Source: an uncultured Verrucomicrobiales bacterium (GTDB lineage Bacteria > Verrucomicrobiota > Verrucomicrobiia > Limisphaerales > UBA1100). Taken from it: a stretch of 37,068 bases of DNA. Position 1 is the first letter of the stretch. Each line of letters opens with the position of its first letter. Where the stretch lies: NCBI GenBank assembly GCA_913041895.1, contig CAJWKQ010000007.1:1-37068 (forward strand). Direction: 5' to 3'. Positions 24,001 to 31,708 of this stretch are shown piece by piece. The notes under the pieces are model-generated. The model was not told the DNA's origin, made no database searches, and saw only the letters and a program-made list of their open reading frames with translations. The position numbers were made by a program, and so were the translations under genes.

Positions 24001-24904
24001 GCTGGATGATTTGATGGTCAAAAAACAAAAACCAGCTTTAACTAAAGTTGATGAGGCAAATCAGTCTATCGTTACAACCTCAAAGGCTAAGGCTGCAGCA
24101 GATACAGCATTAGCCAGCTCGAAGGCGGCTGCGACACAATCTTTGAATGTTTTTAATCTGGCAACCAAAGCACGGGAGGCGGCTCAGGTTGCTGAAAAAA
24201 CTGCCAATGATAAATATGTGCCAGCAAAAACTGCCTACGATAAGGCGGCCGCAGCAGCTGCCTCCAAGCAAAATGCGGCAACGCAGTCTAAAAATATCTT
24301 GGCCACGACGATATCAAACAAGCAAAAACCTGCGCTAGAAGCGGTTGCTGCAGCAGAAGCAACTTTGAAGGAGTTAAATATAGCTAAAACGGCAAGTGTC
24401 CCTGTTATGAAACAAGTTGTCGCTGAAATGGCAGTTGCAAGTAAGCCTGTAGAAGCGGCTAAGGCCGTCGCGGCGAAAGCTAATGAGGCAGTTAAGGCGG
24501 CAGTCTCCAATGAGACCAAAATGAACGGGCTGGTAACTGTAGCTCAGAAGGTTGTGGTGGAGCGGAAGAAAGCGGTGGACGCAATAATGGCAAAGATGTC
24601 AAAAATGACTGAAGAGAAAGTCAAACCCATGGAGGGAGCGTTAAAGAGTGCAAATGATGGAATGACTGTGGCACAGACCGCTTATGATAATGCGGAGAAG
24701 GTTCACAAAGCTCGGTTGTCTACCTTGGCTAAAGATCTGGAAAGTCGATTGGCTGATGCAACAGGCAAGAAAGCTGAAGCTGACAAATTTGCAAGTGCAG
24801 TTGCTGCAACTCGCGAACAACTGGAGCGCTTGGAGGCTGAGTACCAAAAATTAAAGTCTGCGGCTGCACCGAAAGAGGAGCCCACAAAGACGGCTTCAAA
24901 GTAA
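21029..24904 (+). CDS. 1291-aa exported protein: cytochrome c, WD40 propeller and giant coiled coil
   Basis: The signal peptide (to about residue 23) is followed by a planctomycete-type cytochrome c domain (PSCyt1, PF07635) with Cys41-LK-Cys44-His45 and the axial-ligand region PTMPPNGKL. Residues 150-460 form a WD40 propeller (blades such as VTAVRFSVDGKYVASGDRNG and VWNAADGKEV). From about 465 to the end, some 820 residues are Ala/Lys/Glu-rich with heptad spacing, predicted to be long coiled coils. Similar words recur: KQKP near residues 530, 999 and 1098, KVKP near 1198 and KLAP near 815. The last three copies in order are about 100 residues apart. Cytochrome c-WD40 fusions are known in this superphylum; such a long coiled-coil extension is unusual. 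It might hold the complex away from the membrane. A terminator follows. Confidence 0.88.
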   Translation: MLTRKFKSIALAGALFVGFTVGAADKVTYEDHILPIFRNSCLKCHNADKMKADLDISTYAALMNGSGNGEIVAGGDPDSSLLHKVVTHEEEPTMPPNGKLGDKDIATIKAWIAGGLLENSGSKAVMADKPKVNLALDPDSLGKRPDGPPPMPVEVFSLDPFVRTARTSISTAMAVSPWSPLIAIGGQRQVLLYNTDSLTIAGIIPYEVGYPHSLKFSGNGKLLVIGGGRGANIGHSTVWDITKGEKILQVGDDLDAVMASDISPDQRFIAHGGPDRFLRIFSTETGEVVHKIKKHTDWVTAVRFSVDGKYVASGDRNGGLHVWETEPGGRVCSFSHGNRVVGFEWASTNIVVSASMDGTAKIFNVDEARQLKSWSAHSGGASSIARSMNGMLVTSGRNKRATLWDANGAAKRSFTFPGDIPAQAVPSHDAKLVIGSDWEGTVYVWNAADGKEVKRLSLNPVPMAEQFATAEKAVATRAAEAKAATAAHKVVIDRIAKAKADMNALDAALAMRQKAVTDSKASLDKLVAEKQKPTQAKVAAAAVALKKADDAKAASEKAFDSAADESGKAIAKKKVDEAAKVLAAATVAKTTVDKALSAINTQVAQLTTVHSAANKALTDAQNKAKAGKAAITKQVADLGKAASVAQAKVTAAGAALTTAQKEVDVLRVNKTFAALYNVRKEISGQEAKLEEMKTATESAQAAAKAAQAEFDKVKKTDINALKAEKLEALKKAQQASADAKSALEKVKAEIAVENGKVGAAQKMVVAADMEMEKATDNFEAAKQAKQKAEIALNAEAKKVAVTQKSYDQLVASKLAPLQTIAAAIDKAMTQSSAAKANAAKAVQSIEQEIVILKKEADSATAEAKSASELSAKAKAVMDELAAVLAKNKMEVATKIKAETTAKATHQQHVEKMKVATEMAAKADAAFKKAPVVKVAADSALKTVNAEVKVALNAFTAAEMSAQSAEMGAGNDAAKQAGAKKLRAAADAAKGKLDDLMVKKQKPALTKVDEANQSIVTTSKAKAAADTALASSKAAATQSLNVFNLATKAREAAQVAEKTANDKYVPAKTAYDKAAAAAASKQNAATQSKNILATTISNKQKPALEAVAAAEATLKELNIAKTASVPVMKQVVAEMAVASKPVEAAKAVAAKANEAVKAAVSNETKMNGLVTVAQKVVVERKKAVDAIMAKMSKMTEEKVKPMEGALKSANDGMTVAQTAYDNAEKVHKARLSTLAKDLESRLADATGKKAEADKFASAVAATREQLERLEAEYQKLKSAAAPKEEPTKTASK

Positions 24905-24923
24905 AATGTCATCCAAATTGATT

Positions 24924-24948
24924 ACGGCCTTAAATAGGCCGTTTTTTT
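24924..24948 (+). terminator. rho-independent terminator of the cytochrome operon
   Basis: ACGGCCT and AGGCCGT arms around TAAAT, followed by seven T, 20 nt after the stop codon. Confidence 0.88.
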
Positions 24949-24958
24949 GCGCCGTTAT

Positions 24959-26257
24959 CTATTTCTGCCAAGGAGCGGTGGATTCTCCAAGCCAGATATC
25001 TTTGATCTTTTGGCGTTTGCGAACAATAGCAGATTTCCTTCCTTTCACTAGAACCTCTGCTGGCATGGGGCGGGTGTTATAGGTGCTGGCCATAACGAAT
25101 CCATAGGCTCCCGCGCTTAGTATGGCTACGAGGTCACCTTCCTTCACACGCGGGATTGGTCGGTCTTTGCAGAAGGTATCGCCTGTTTCGCAAATGCCGC
25201 CCACTACATCAGTGGCTATTGGGCGGTTTTTCGATTTTTTCACAGGTACAATCTCGTGATAGCTTTCGTAAAAAGCAGGTCGGATGAGGTCGTTCATTGC
25301 GGCATCAACGATGGCAAAATATTTTTTCCCCGTTTGTTTTACATATTCCACGCGCGAAACAAGAATGCCTGCATTGCCCGATATGAAACGGCCGGGTTCT
25401 ATAAGAAGCTTGAGTTTAAGGGGCTCCAAAACAGGAAGGAGCGTTGCTGCATATTTCTCTGGGGTAAGAATGTTTCTTGCTTCTTTGCGGCTCCACCATT
25501 CGTGTTGTCCGCTGGCTAAAGCATTCTCATACATAATACCTATGCCTCCCCCGATGCTTAGAAATTCAATTCCGTATTTGTTTTTGAGTTTAACTGCAAG
25601 TGGAGCAATTTTTTCTACTGCCTCCTTAAAGGGTTTTACCTGTGTGAGTTGAGAGCCGATGTGCATTTGTAGACCGCGCAAGCGGATATGCTTAAGTTTT
25701 GCGGCACGTGCATACACTCCAGGAATCTTCTCGAATGCGATGCCGAATTTGTTCTCGTAGGTGCCGGTTGTGATTTTCTTGTGTGTCTTGGCGTCGACAT
25801 TAGGATTTACTCTGATAGCCACGGGGGCTTTTTGCTTCAGCTTCCCTGCAATTCGGTTGATGCGGCTGAGCTCCGGCTCGCTCTCCACATTGAAACTGTA
25901 GATGCCTTTACGTAGGGCAAAGGCGATTTCCTCCTCGGTCTTACCGACGCCAGCAAAGACGCATTTTCGTGTGTTGCCTCCCGCGGCAATGACACGTTTG
26001 ATTTCGCCTCCGCTTACAGTATCAAATCCGCTGCCTAAATCCGCCAGCGTGCGCATTACTCCAAGATTGGAATTTGATTTCATGGCGAAGCATATTAAGT
26101 GATCCAAAGAGGACAATGCATTCTTAAGTTTGTTGAAGTGATTGGAAAGAGTATTAGAGGAATACACGTACAAAGGGCTGCCGTGCTGTTTCACCAGTGA
26201 CTCAATGGAGATCCCTTCACACTGCAGTCGGCCACGTACATAGCGAATATCATGCAT
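24959..26257 (-). CDS. lysA: diaminopimelate decarboxylase
   Basis: A 432-aa fold-type III PLP enzyme that makes L-lysine from meso-diaminopimelate, the last step of lysine synthesis. Visible landmarks: CFAMKSNSN with the PLP-binding Lys60, SGGEIKRV, HIGSQ, the glycine-rich SIGGGIGIMYE, LIEPGRFISG (phosphate contact), and the CETGD segment near residue 350 that contributes the active-site Cys. The length fits LysA. It is the last gene of a minus-strand series (30741 to 24959) with argH. The start codon has no strong ribosome-binding site. It is convergent with the cytochrome operon terminator. Confidence 0.96.
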   Translation of the reverse strand: MHDIRYVRGRLQCEGISIESLVKQHGSPLYVYSSNTLSNHFNKLKNALSSLDHLICFAMKSNSNLGVMRTLADLGSGFDTVSGGEIKRVIAAGGNTRKCVFAGVGKTEEEIAFALRKGIYSFNVESEPELSRINRIAGKLKQKAPVAIRVNPNVDAKTHKKITTGTYENKFGIAFEKIPGVYARAAKLKHIRLRGLQMHIGSQLTQVKPFKEAVEKIAPLAVKLKNKYGIEFLSIGGGIGIMYENALASGQHEWWSRKEARNILTPEKYAATLLPVLEPLKLKLLIEPGRFISGNAGILVSRVEYVKQTGKKYFAIVDAAMNDLIRPAFYESYHEIVPVKKSKNRPIATDVVGGICETGDTFCKDRPIPRVKEGDLVAILSAGAYGFVMASTYNTRPMPAEVLVKGRKSAIVRKRQKIKDIWLGESTAPWQK

Positions 26258-26311
26258 AAAGTCTCGTTATGCCAAACCTGTTTATGAAGTGGAAGTCGAA
26301 AGGGGAGATTA

Positions 26312-27241
26312 TTACTCAGGCAGTTCGTCTCCCATGATAAGGGCACGCCTCTCATAATACTCCTTTGGAGAAATCTTATCTTGAGAATAAAGTACCAATA
26401 GTTCCTTAAGTTTACGGCGTTTGTCGTACGTCGAACTAACTGCCTGAGCAACCCCTATGCGTCGCCTTGCTGCCTTTACTTTGTTAAGAGCTTGTTGTTT
26501 TTTATAATCAGTCATCGCTTGTCGCTGGGCCAAATCCTCTAGATTTTCCTGACTATAAGGCTTTAATACGAACGAGGGTATACTCTTGGGAACATTTGAG
26601 GGTTCTTCAGTAGCGGTGCTATTGGCTGGGATAGATAGCTGTTTTATCTTCCCGGGTATCAAGGCCGGATTTCTCTTTAAAGAATCAAGATAATCCATGT
26701 CGATGGTCTTGGACAGGATCGGCAGGCCCTCTGTTTGTGTGAGCACCTCTCCGGCTTGAGATTCAGCTTTTTGGGCAGCTAAAAGTAGTGCCTCTTCCTC
26801 GTAGTTTGGATTTTCTTTTTTCATTTGGACGAGAGCAGTAGCAATTGCGCGCTGTTCAGCCTCTACTCTGGCACGCATTACAGCGGACATAGCTTTCACC
26901 TCAGCTAAGGCTCTTGCCTTGGCATGAACGATAGCCTGATTCCTCAGTTTAGAAGATTTTATGACTTTGGCCAGTGCTGCACCCTTTGCTTCGTATTGTT
27001 CTTTAATTTCTTTAAGCGTAAAGTGCCGGTATGTTGCAGTCCTTTGCATGAACCTCGAAACGTGCTGCAAGGCTGCTTGCCGTTTTTGATATTGAATTTG
27101 ACGCTGCAGTCGGAGGCTCTGAAGTTCCTTGATTCTAACTTCCGACGGTTTAATGTAGTTATCTTGCTCTGCTCTGAGTTCAATGGGGGATAGAATCATC
27201 CACCCACACAAAAATAACGCAAAACTGTACCGTAACCTCAT
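26312..27241 (-). CDS. exported coiled-coil protein of unknown function
   Basis: A 309-aa protein. ATG 27241 was chosen over a GTG six bases upstream because AAGGAGG (27247-27253) lies 5 nt before the ATG and touches the GTG. A signal peptide (RLRYSFALFLCGWMILSPIELRA) is followed by residues about 25-145 rich in Q, K, R, A and E, with heptad spacing (EVRIKELQSLRLQRQIQYQKRQ), predicted coiled coil. A low-complexity Pro/Ser/Asn linker leads to another helical, basic segment at the end (TDYKKQQALNKVKAARRRIG). No family is recognised. It sits between squalene synthase and lysA, 63 and 54 nt away, likely in the same transcript. It is presumably periplasmic. Confidence 0.8.
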   Translation of the reverse strand: MRLRYSFALFLCGWMILSPIELRAEQDNYIKPSEVRIKELQSLRLQRQIQYQKRQAALQHVSRFMQRTATYRHFTLKEIKEQYEAKGAALAKVIKSSKLRNQAIVHAKARALAEVKAMSAVMRARVEAEQRAIATALVQMKKENPNYEEEALLLAAQKAESQAGEVLTQTEGLPILSKTIDMDYLDSLKRNPALIPGKIKQLSIPANSTATEEPSNVPKSIPSFVLKPYSQENLEDLAQRQAMTDYKKQQALNKVKAARRRIGVAQAVSSTYDKRRKLKELLVLYSQDKISPKEYYERRALIMGDELPE

Positions 27242-27304
27242 TCCCACCTCCTTAAGGACAACCTAACTAAGGATAATGGTGGGATTTTTCAAGGAGAAAG
27301 GGTT

Positions 27305-28300
27305 CTAATTATCCCCAAAAAGCCTCACCCAACGGCCTTTGAATGGAACCCGCCATACAGTGCTCCAGATGATGCCCCGAACATCGCTCCGGCTGATCTT
27401 AAGTATTGAAGCTTGGTCAAGAGGGTTTGCAGAATCAAGAAGTTTAAGGGTGCGTTTTCCCATCAAGATGGGCCAGGCACAGGCAAGCCGCAGTCGATAA
27501 TGTTCGTAGGGAATCATTAATGTATATTGCCAGGCTGCAGCAAGATGTTCTTCGGCCATTTGCCTTAAAGGAATATAGACCGGTTGGAGTTTCGACCAGT
27601 TTTCGGGGTTTTTAAGGTCTTGAGGCTTTAATTTAACCTTATCTAGTTCTGTCTCAGGAAGATAACACCTGCCTTGTTGCAAATCTCCGGGAAGATCGCG
27701 CAGTATGTTGACCAGTTGCAATGCTTTACCAAAACGGATGGCAAGTTCAAGGAACTGAGAGTCATTTAAATTTGTTTTCGGAAAGCAATAACGCCGCGTA
27801 AGGTGAGTCCAGAATTCACCCACACAACCGGCCACATGATAGGTGTAATCATCGAGTTCGTTCGGTGTTTGTAGGGCTTTGAGCTTTCTTCCATCTCCAA
27901 AACGAACAAGGTCCTGCTCTTGACCACGAGTGATGGTTTCCAGTGTAAGCTGAATTTGTCCTCGGTCAAAGGCATGCGTTTTTTCGAGCAGGGTAATAAT
28001 TTCAGGGCAGTGTAAAAGTAAAGTTTTCTCTCCGTTATTCTTCTGCTCTCTAACAAGGTTGGAAAAGTCAGGCATGGGAGCTCCTTCACTTCGTACCCGG
28101 TCCCTGAATTGACGAAGTTTTAATATGCGTTTTTCCGCTGGAATTATATTAGTGTCAGCAATGGTGTCGGTTGTGCGAGCCAGCAGATATAACAGTCCGA
28201 TTGACTGGCGCACCTCGCCCGGCAACACGCGAAGCGTGAGATAAAATGCCCGCGACACATCACGAAGAATTGGCCCGAGCAGTTCGTCCGTGTGAGTCAT
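27305..28300 (-). CDS. squalene/phytoene synthase family protein (probable squalene synthase)
   Basis: A 331-aa trans-isoprenyl diphosphate synthase-fold enzyme (PF00494) that joins two prenyl diphosphates head to head. The first Asp-rich motif is Asp45-TIA-Asp49 (ARTTDTIADT), the second Asp202-LPG-Asp206 (QLVNILRDLPGD), followed by LQQGRCYLP. The wording resembles one-enzyme squalene synthases (NIxRDxxxDxxxGRxxxP) more than CrtB or the split HpnC/HpnD pair, so farnesyl diphosphate to squalene is my preferred reaction; phytoene or dehydrosqualene synthesis is possible. It lies 6 nt after argH, so translation is probably coupled. A squalene-hopene-type cyclase is encoded 6 kb away (34276-36078). 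Confidence 0.87.
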   Translation of the reverse strand: MTHTDELLGPILRDVSRAFYLTLRVLPGEVRQSIGLLYLLARTTDTIADTNIIPAEKRILKLRQFRDRVRSEGAPMPDFSNLVREQKNNGEKTLLLHCPEIITLLEKTHAFDRGQIQLTLETITRGQEQDLVRFGDGRKLKALQTPNELDDYTYHVAGCVGEFWTHLTRRYCFPKTNLNDSQFLELAIRFGKALQLVNILRDLPGDLQQGRCYLPETELDKVKLKPQDLKNPENWSKLQPVYIPLRQMAEEHLAAAWQYTLMIPYEHYRLRLACAWPILMGKRTLKLLDSANPLDQASILKISRSDVRGIIWSTVWRVPFKGRWVRLFGDN

Positions 28301-28306
28301 CTGGCG

Positions 28307-29719
28307 TTAGTGCTCAAGAAACTTGCGCCAGTAGGCGAGTCGACGGGCCACCTCCCTATCGCCCGGCGCGCCGATGGTGGTACGGCGTTTCATGGCCGTT
28401 TTTAGGTCGAATACCGATAGGGCGTCCTTGGTTAATTTCTGGTCGATGGCCGACAACTCGCGTGGGGTAAGTTTATCGATGCGTTTTTTCTTCGCTTCAG
28501 CCATCGCCACTATTTTGCCGACCACGTGGTGTGCCTTACGGAAAGGCATACCGGCTAGTACTAACCAATCGACCAGATCGGTAGCCAACAGATCGGGGTC
28601 TTTCACCGCCCGAGCGCAGGCCTTGGCATTGACCTCAGTGTCACGCAACATGGCCGCTAGGATATTGACCGTGGCGCGCACGGTGTCCACTGTGTCAAAG
28701 AGGCGTTCCTTGTCCTCCTGCATATCGCTGTTGTAGGAGAGCGGCAGGCCTTTGAGTGTGGTGAGCAGGGAAACTAGGTTACCGATCACACGGCCGGTTT
28801 TGCCACGCGTTAATTCGCATATGTCCGGGTTCTTCTTTTGCGGCATCAAGGATGACCCCGTGGTATAGGCATCGCCAATGGTTATAAACCCAAACTCTGT
28901 GCTGCTCCAGAGTACCAGATCTTCACACAAGCGCGATTGATGCACAGCCAGCAACGCTGCAAGGCTGCAGAATTCCACCACGAAATCCCGGTCGGCTACT
29001 GCATCCATTGAGTTTTGCGTCACCATTGGTTCCTCATTCGCGTCCACAAATCCCAGCTCGCGCGCGAGAAATTCCCGGTCTAACGGGAGCGTGCTACCGG
29101 CGATCGCGCCGCTGCCTAGCGGGCACACGTTCACCCGCACTAGGCAATCGAGCAGACGCTCGTAATCGCGCTCAAACATCTCTACATAGGCAAGCAGATG
29201 ATGCGCGAGATAGACAGGCTGTGCTCGTTGCAGGTGCGTGTAGCCGGGGATTAGCACCTTGCGGTTTGCTTCCCCCAGCTCGATCAACGCGTGCTGCAGG
29301 TCATGAATCTCGTTGGCTATCTCGCAGATCTCCTCGCGCAACCACATACGCGTATCCAGAGCTACCTGATCATTACGCGATCGTCCCGTGTGCAGCTTGG
29401 CGCCCGACGGTATCCTCTCGGTCAGGGCCGTCTCGATATTCATGTGAACATCCTCTAACTCTGAACTCCATTCAAAACGGCCCTTTGCAATCTCGCCCCC
29501 GATGGTTTCCAGTTCGCACACAATTGCCTCCATCTCGCGCTTCTTGAGTAAGCCCACATGATGCAGCATGCGGGCGTGGGCAATGGATCCAGCGATATCA
29601 TGATGCGCCAAACGCGTGTCAAATTTCACCGAGTTGGTGAAGGCATTGGCTTCGGCCGCCGGGCTGCCGGCAAACCTTCCGCTGCGCGCGGTGACTTTAT
29701 TGGATTTCTTTTTACCCAT
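28307..29719 (-). CDS. argH: argininosuccinate lyase
   Basis: A 470-aa enzyme of the fumarase/aspartase superfamily that splits argininosuccinate into arginine and fumarate, the last step of arginine synthesis. Visible: SGRFAGSPAAEANAF at the N-terminus, DVHMNIETALTERI, the substrate segment HTGRSRNDQVALD, TxLQRAQP, and the flexible signature loop GSSLMPQKKNPD with the catalytic Ser. ATG 29719 (MGKKKSNK) was preferred over a TTG eleven codons upstream. The gene is visibly richer in G and C than its downstream neighbour. It lies between a phosphodiesterase (56 nt away) and squalene synthase (6 nt). Confidence 0.97.
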   Translation of the reverse strand: MGKKKSNKVTARSGRFAGSPAAEANAFTNSVKFDTRLAHHDIAGSIAHARMLHHVGLLKKREMEAIVCELETIGGEIAKGRFEWSSELEDVHMNIETALTERIPSGAKLHTGRSRNDQVALDTRMWLREEICEIANEIHDLQHALIELGEANRKVLIPGYTHLQRAQPVYLAHHLLAYVEMFERDYERLLDCLVRVNVCPLGSGAIAGSTLPLDREFLARELGFVDANEEPMVTQNSMDAVADRDFVVEFCSLAALLAVHQSRLCEDLVLWSSTEFGFITIGDAYTTGSSLMPQKKNPDICELTRGKTGRVIGNLVSLLTTLKGLPLSYNSDMQEDKERLFDTVDTVRATVNILAAMLRDTEVNAKACARAVKDPDLLATDLVDWLVLAGMPFRKAHHVVGKIVAMAEAKKKRIDKLTPRELSAIDQKLTKDALSVFDLKTAMKRRTTIGAPGDREVARRLAYWRKFLEH

Positions 29720-29775
29720 GAGAGTCGAACACCCTGCCGGGAAGAGCCCCAAAAGTCACGCCGCGAATGGTTTGG

Positions 29776-30243
29776 TCACTCAATCAGCGCAATCGATTTC
29801 AGCACGGGAATTTTTCCGGAGAAATCCAGGATCGCCACTGATGGTGCGGAGCCGTCGCGGGGACGGCTTGCAGAGCCGGGGTTCATATACCAGATTCCGT
29901 CGCGCTGTTCATCAAACGGCACATGCGTATGACCAAACACAACGATATTCGGTGCCTCAGACTTCACAAGCTTTTGCACGATTTGCGAGGGATAATCCAC
30001 ATCTACTATGTGATGGATCAGGATTGTCTGCCCTAAAAATTCCTCCAACCGAGTTTCGGGCAGGGAGATGTCATAATCCGTGTTGCCCAGCACCGCGCGT
30101 ACTGGCGCGATGATTTCCAGTTCGGTGATCACATTCATCGGTCCCACATCGCCTGCGTGCAGGATGCAATCCACGTCCGCCAGCGCTGCATGCGCTGCAT
30201 GGGGTACGTGACCATGCGTATCCGAGATGAGGCCGAGTTTCAT
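29776..30243 (-). CDS. YfcE/MJ0936-type metallophosphoesterase
   Basis: A 155-aa calcineurin-like phosphoesterase. Metal-binding motifs come in family order: SDTHGH (residues 7-12), LHAGDVG, VLGNTD, LIHH and VFGHTHVP, with NPGSASRPR near the end. Such small enzymes hydrolyse phosphodiesters such as cyclic nucleotides or model substrates; the natural substrate is often unknown. It is cytoplasmic, with no signal peptide. It is 9 nt behind the GNAT gene in a shared minus-strand transcript. Confidence 0.92.
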   Translation of the reverse strand: MKLGLISDTHGHVPHAAHAALADVDCILHAGDVGPMNVITELEIIAPVRAVLGNTDYDISLPETRLEEFLGQTILIHHIVDVDYPSQIVQKLVKSEAPNIVVFGHTHVPFDEQRDGIWYMNPGSASRPRDGSAPSVAILDFSGKIPVLKSIALIE

Positions 30244-30252
30244 GTGGTGAGT

Positions 30253-30741
30253 TTATGCCGGGGCTTTCGTTAAATCCAGTTCCCACACCTGATCGCAGCG
30301 AGCGGCAGTGTGGGTGCAATTGATGCGCCGGAAACCGGATTGTTCATATAGGCCGATGGCCTCGACGAGGACGCTCGCTGTGCCGAGTGTGATTCGGCAA
30401 GCATCCCGGGAGCGGGCTTCCTGAAGGGCGCGATTGAGCAGCAGTCGACCCCAGCCACGCCCACGACAGGTATGGTGCAGGTACATTTTCCGTAGCTCCC
30501 ACACGCCATCGCGTGCCGACTCTTCTGGCAACAGGCCGACGCAGCCGACGATTTGTTCGTTCAATTCGATCACCGCGAACCAGCCTAGTCGGTAAAAGTG
30601 CTCGAGATTGGCAAGGTCAGTATCAGTCCCGCCGGGATCGGGGATCAGTTGGTATTCACGCAATATCTCAAATACCATTGTTTGCACAGCGGCGCTATCG
30701 GCTCGCGTGGCGGAACGGAATGTGGGAAGTTCCTTTTGCAT
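30253..30741 (-). CDS. GNAT family N-acetyltransferase
   Basis: A 162-aa protein from ATG 30741 (MQKELPTFRSATRADSAAV). The acetyl-CoA site is visible as LRKMYLHHTCRGRGWGRLLLNRAL (motif A, R/Q-x-x-G-x-G/A form RGRGWG), followed by an ITLGTASVLVEAIGLYEQSGFRR motif B. A longer TTG-started frame to 30780 would overlap the divergent pseudouridine synthase start. The acceptor is unknown. It is the first gene of the minus-strand series that includes argH and lysA, and divergent from 30780-31532 with 38 nt between start codons. Confidence 0.88.
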   Translation of the reverse strand: MQKELPTFRSATRADSAAVQTMVFEILREYQLIPDPGGTDTDLANLEHFYRLGWFAVIELNEQIVGCVGLLPEESARDGVWELRKMYLHHTCRGRGWGRLLLNRALQEARSRDACRITLGTASVLVEAIGLYEQSGFRRINCTHTAARCDQVWELDLTKAPA

Positions 30742-30779
30742 ACGGCTGTAGGATGATAAGCCAAAGGTAGCACAAGGCA

Positions 30780-31532
30780 ATGGCGAGCGACTTATTTGAA
30801 ATTCTACATGAAGACGATGACCTGTTGGTGATTAATAAGCCTGCGGGGTTGGTGTGTCATCCGACCAAGGGTGACGAGCGCTCAAGTCTGGCGGGTCGGT
30901 TGCGGTTATATCGCGGTGTAGCCGAGACGGTACATTTGATCAACCGGCTGGACCGCGAGACCAGCGGTGTGGTGTGCGTTGGAAAAACGGATGTGGCGGC
31001 GCGCGAGCTGAGGCGGCTTTGGGAGAGTCGCGAGGTGGAGAAGCAGTACTGGGCGATTGTGCACGGGCACGTGAAGAAGGCCGAAGGGTTGGTAGATGCA
31101 CCGCTAGGTGCGGATGAGGTGAGTGAGGTGATGGTTAAGGATTGTGTGCGGCCTGATGGGCATCCCTCGCGCACACGCTTCTGGACGCAATGGAGGTTTG
31201 AACGGGCGGAGGGAAAATTCAGCTGGCTTCGAGTGGCACCAGAAACGGGTCGTAAGCATCAGATTCGTATTCATCTGCAGCACCTTGGGCATCCTATAGT
31301 AGGGGATAAACTCTACGGTCTGGATGCATCGCTGTACCTGAAGCTCACCAAGGGGGAATTAACTGAGACCGATCGGAAACTATTGATTCTCGAGAACCAG
31401 GCGCTGCACGCCCATACGGTGCGGTTTGTCTGGCGTGGGAGTGGCTACGAGTTTGTGGCTGAGCCAGCTGATGTGCTCGTGGATTTCATTGAAACGGTTA
31501 ACGACGAAGAAGAGGAACTCTATTCAGAATAG
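30780..31532 (+). CDS. RluA family pseudouridine synthase
   Basis: A 250-aa enzyme that isomerises uridine to pseudouridine in rRNA or tRNA. The catalytic motif HLINRLDRETSG (residues about 56-67) has the Asp of RLD. Other family blocks are LLVINKPAGLVCHPT, KQYWAIVHG, GRKHQIRIHLQHLGHPIVGDKLYG and HAHTVRF. There is no S4 domain at the N-terminus, so it is the short RluA/RluC-like form. The exact RNA site cannot be assigned. It is followed by a tRNA-Glu gene 59 nt later. Confidence 0.93.
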   Translation: MASDLFEILHEDDDLLVINKPAGLVCHPTKGDERSSLAGRLRLYRGVAETVHLINRLDRETSGVVCVGKTDVAARELRRLWESREVEKQYWAIVHGHVKKAEGLVDAPLGADEVSEVMVKDCVRPDGHPSRTRFWTQWRFERAEGKFSWLRVAPETGRKHQIRIHLQHLGHPIVGDKLYGLDASLYLKLTKGELTETDRKLLILENQALHAHTVRFVWRGSGYEFVAEPADVLVDFIETVNDEEEELYSE

Positions 31533-31591
31533 TCAAGCGATTGCACCAGCATTGACTTCTTAGTAATGCATATTAGTATGCCCCTTCCGAT

Positions 31592-31666
31592 GGCCCGTTC
31601 GTCTATCGGCTAGGACACAGCCCTCTCAAGGCTGAGAGAGGGGTTCGATTCCCCTACGGGCTGCCA
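31592..31666 (+). tRNA. tRNA-Glu (anticodon CTC)
   Basis: 75 nt. The acceptor GGCCCGT pairs with ACGGGCT (first pair G-T), the discriminator is G and the CCA end is encoded. The anticodon arm is CAGCC-CTCTCAA-GGCTG, giving CTC (codon GAG). The T arm is GGGGTTCGATTCCCC. The layout closely follows bacterial tRNA-Glu. Confidence 0.93.
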
Positions 31667-31708
31667 AGGTTAAAACAAGGAGTAGTAAAAAATTTAGATA
31701 CCACAGCT

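Noticed and set aside
21032-24912. Many minus-strand frames opposite the 1291-aa protein (for example 23024-23452)
   Set aside because: Alanine/lysine-rich codons leave the opposite strand open by composition alone; the translations are Ser/Phe/Cys-rich noise.
29008-30113. Plus-strand frames opposite argH and the phosphodiesterase
   Set aside because: They are shadows of GC-rich genes with full catalytic motifs on the minus strand.
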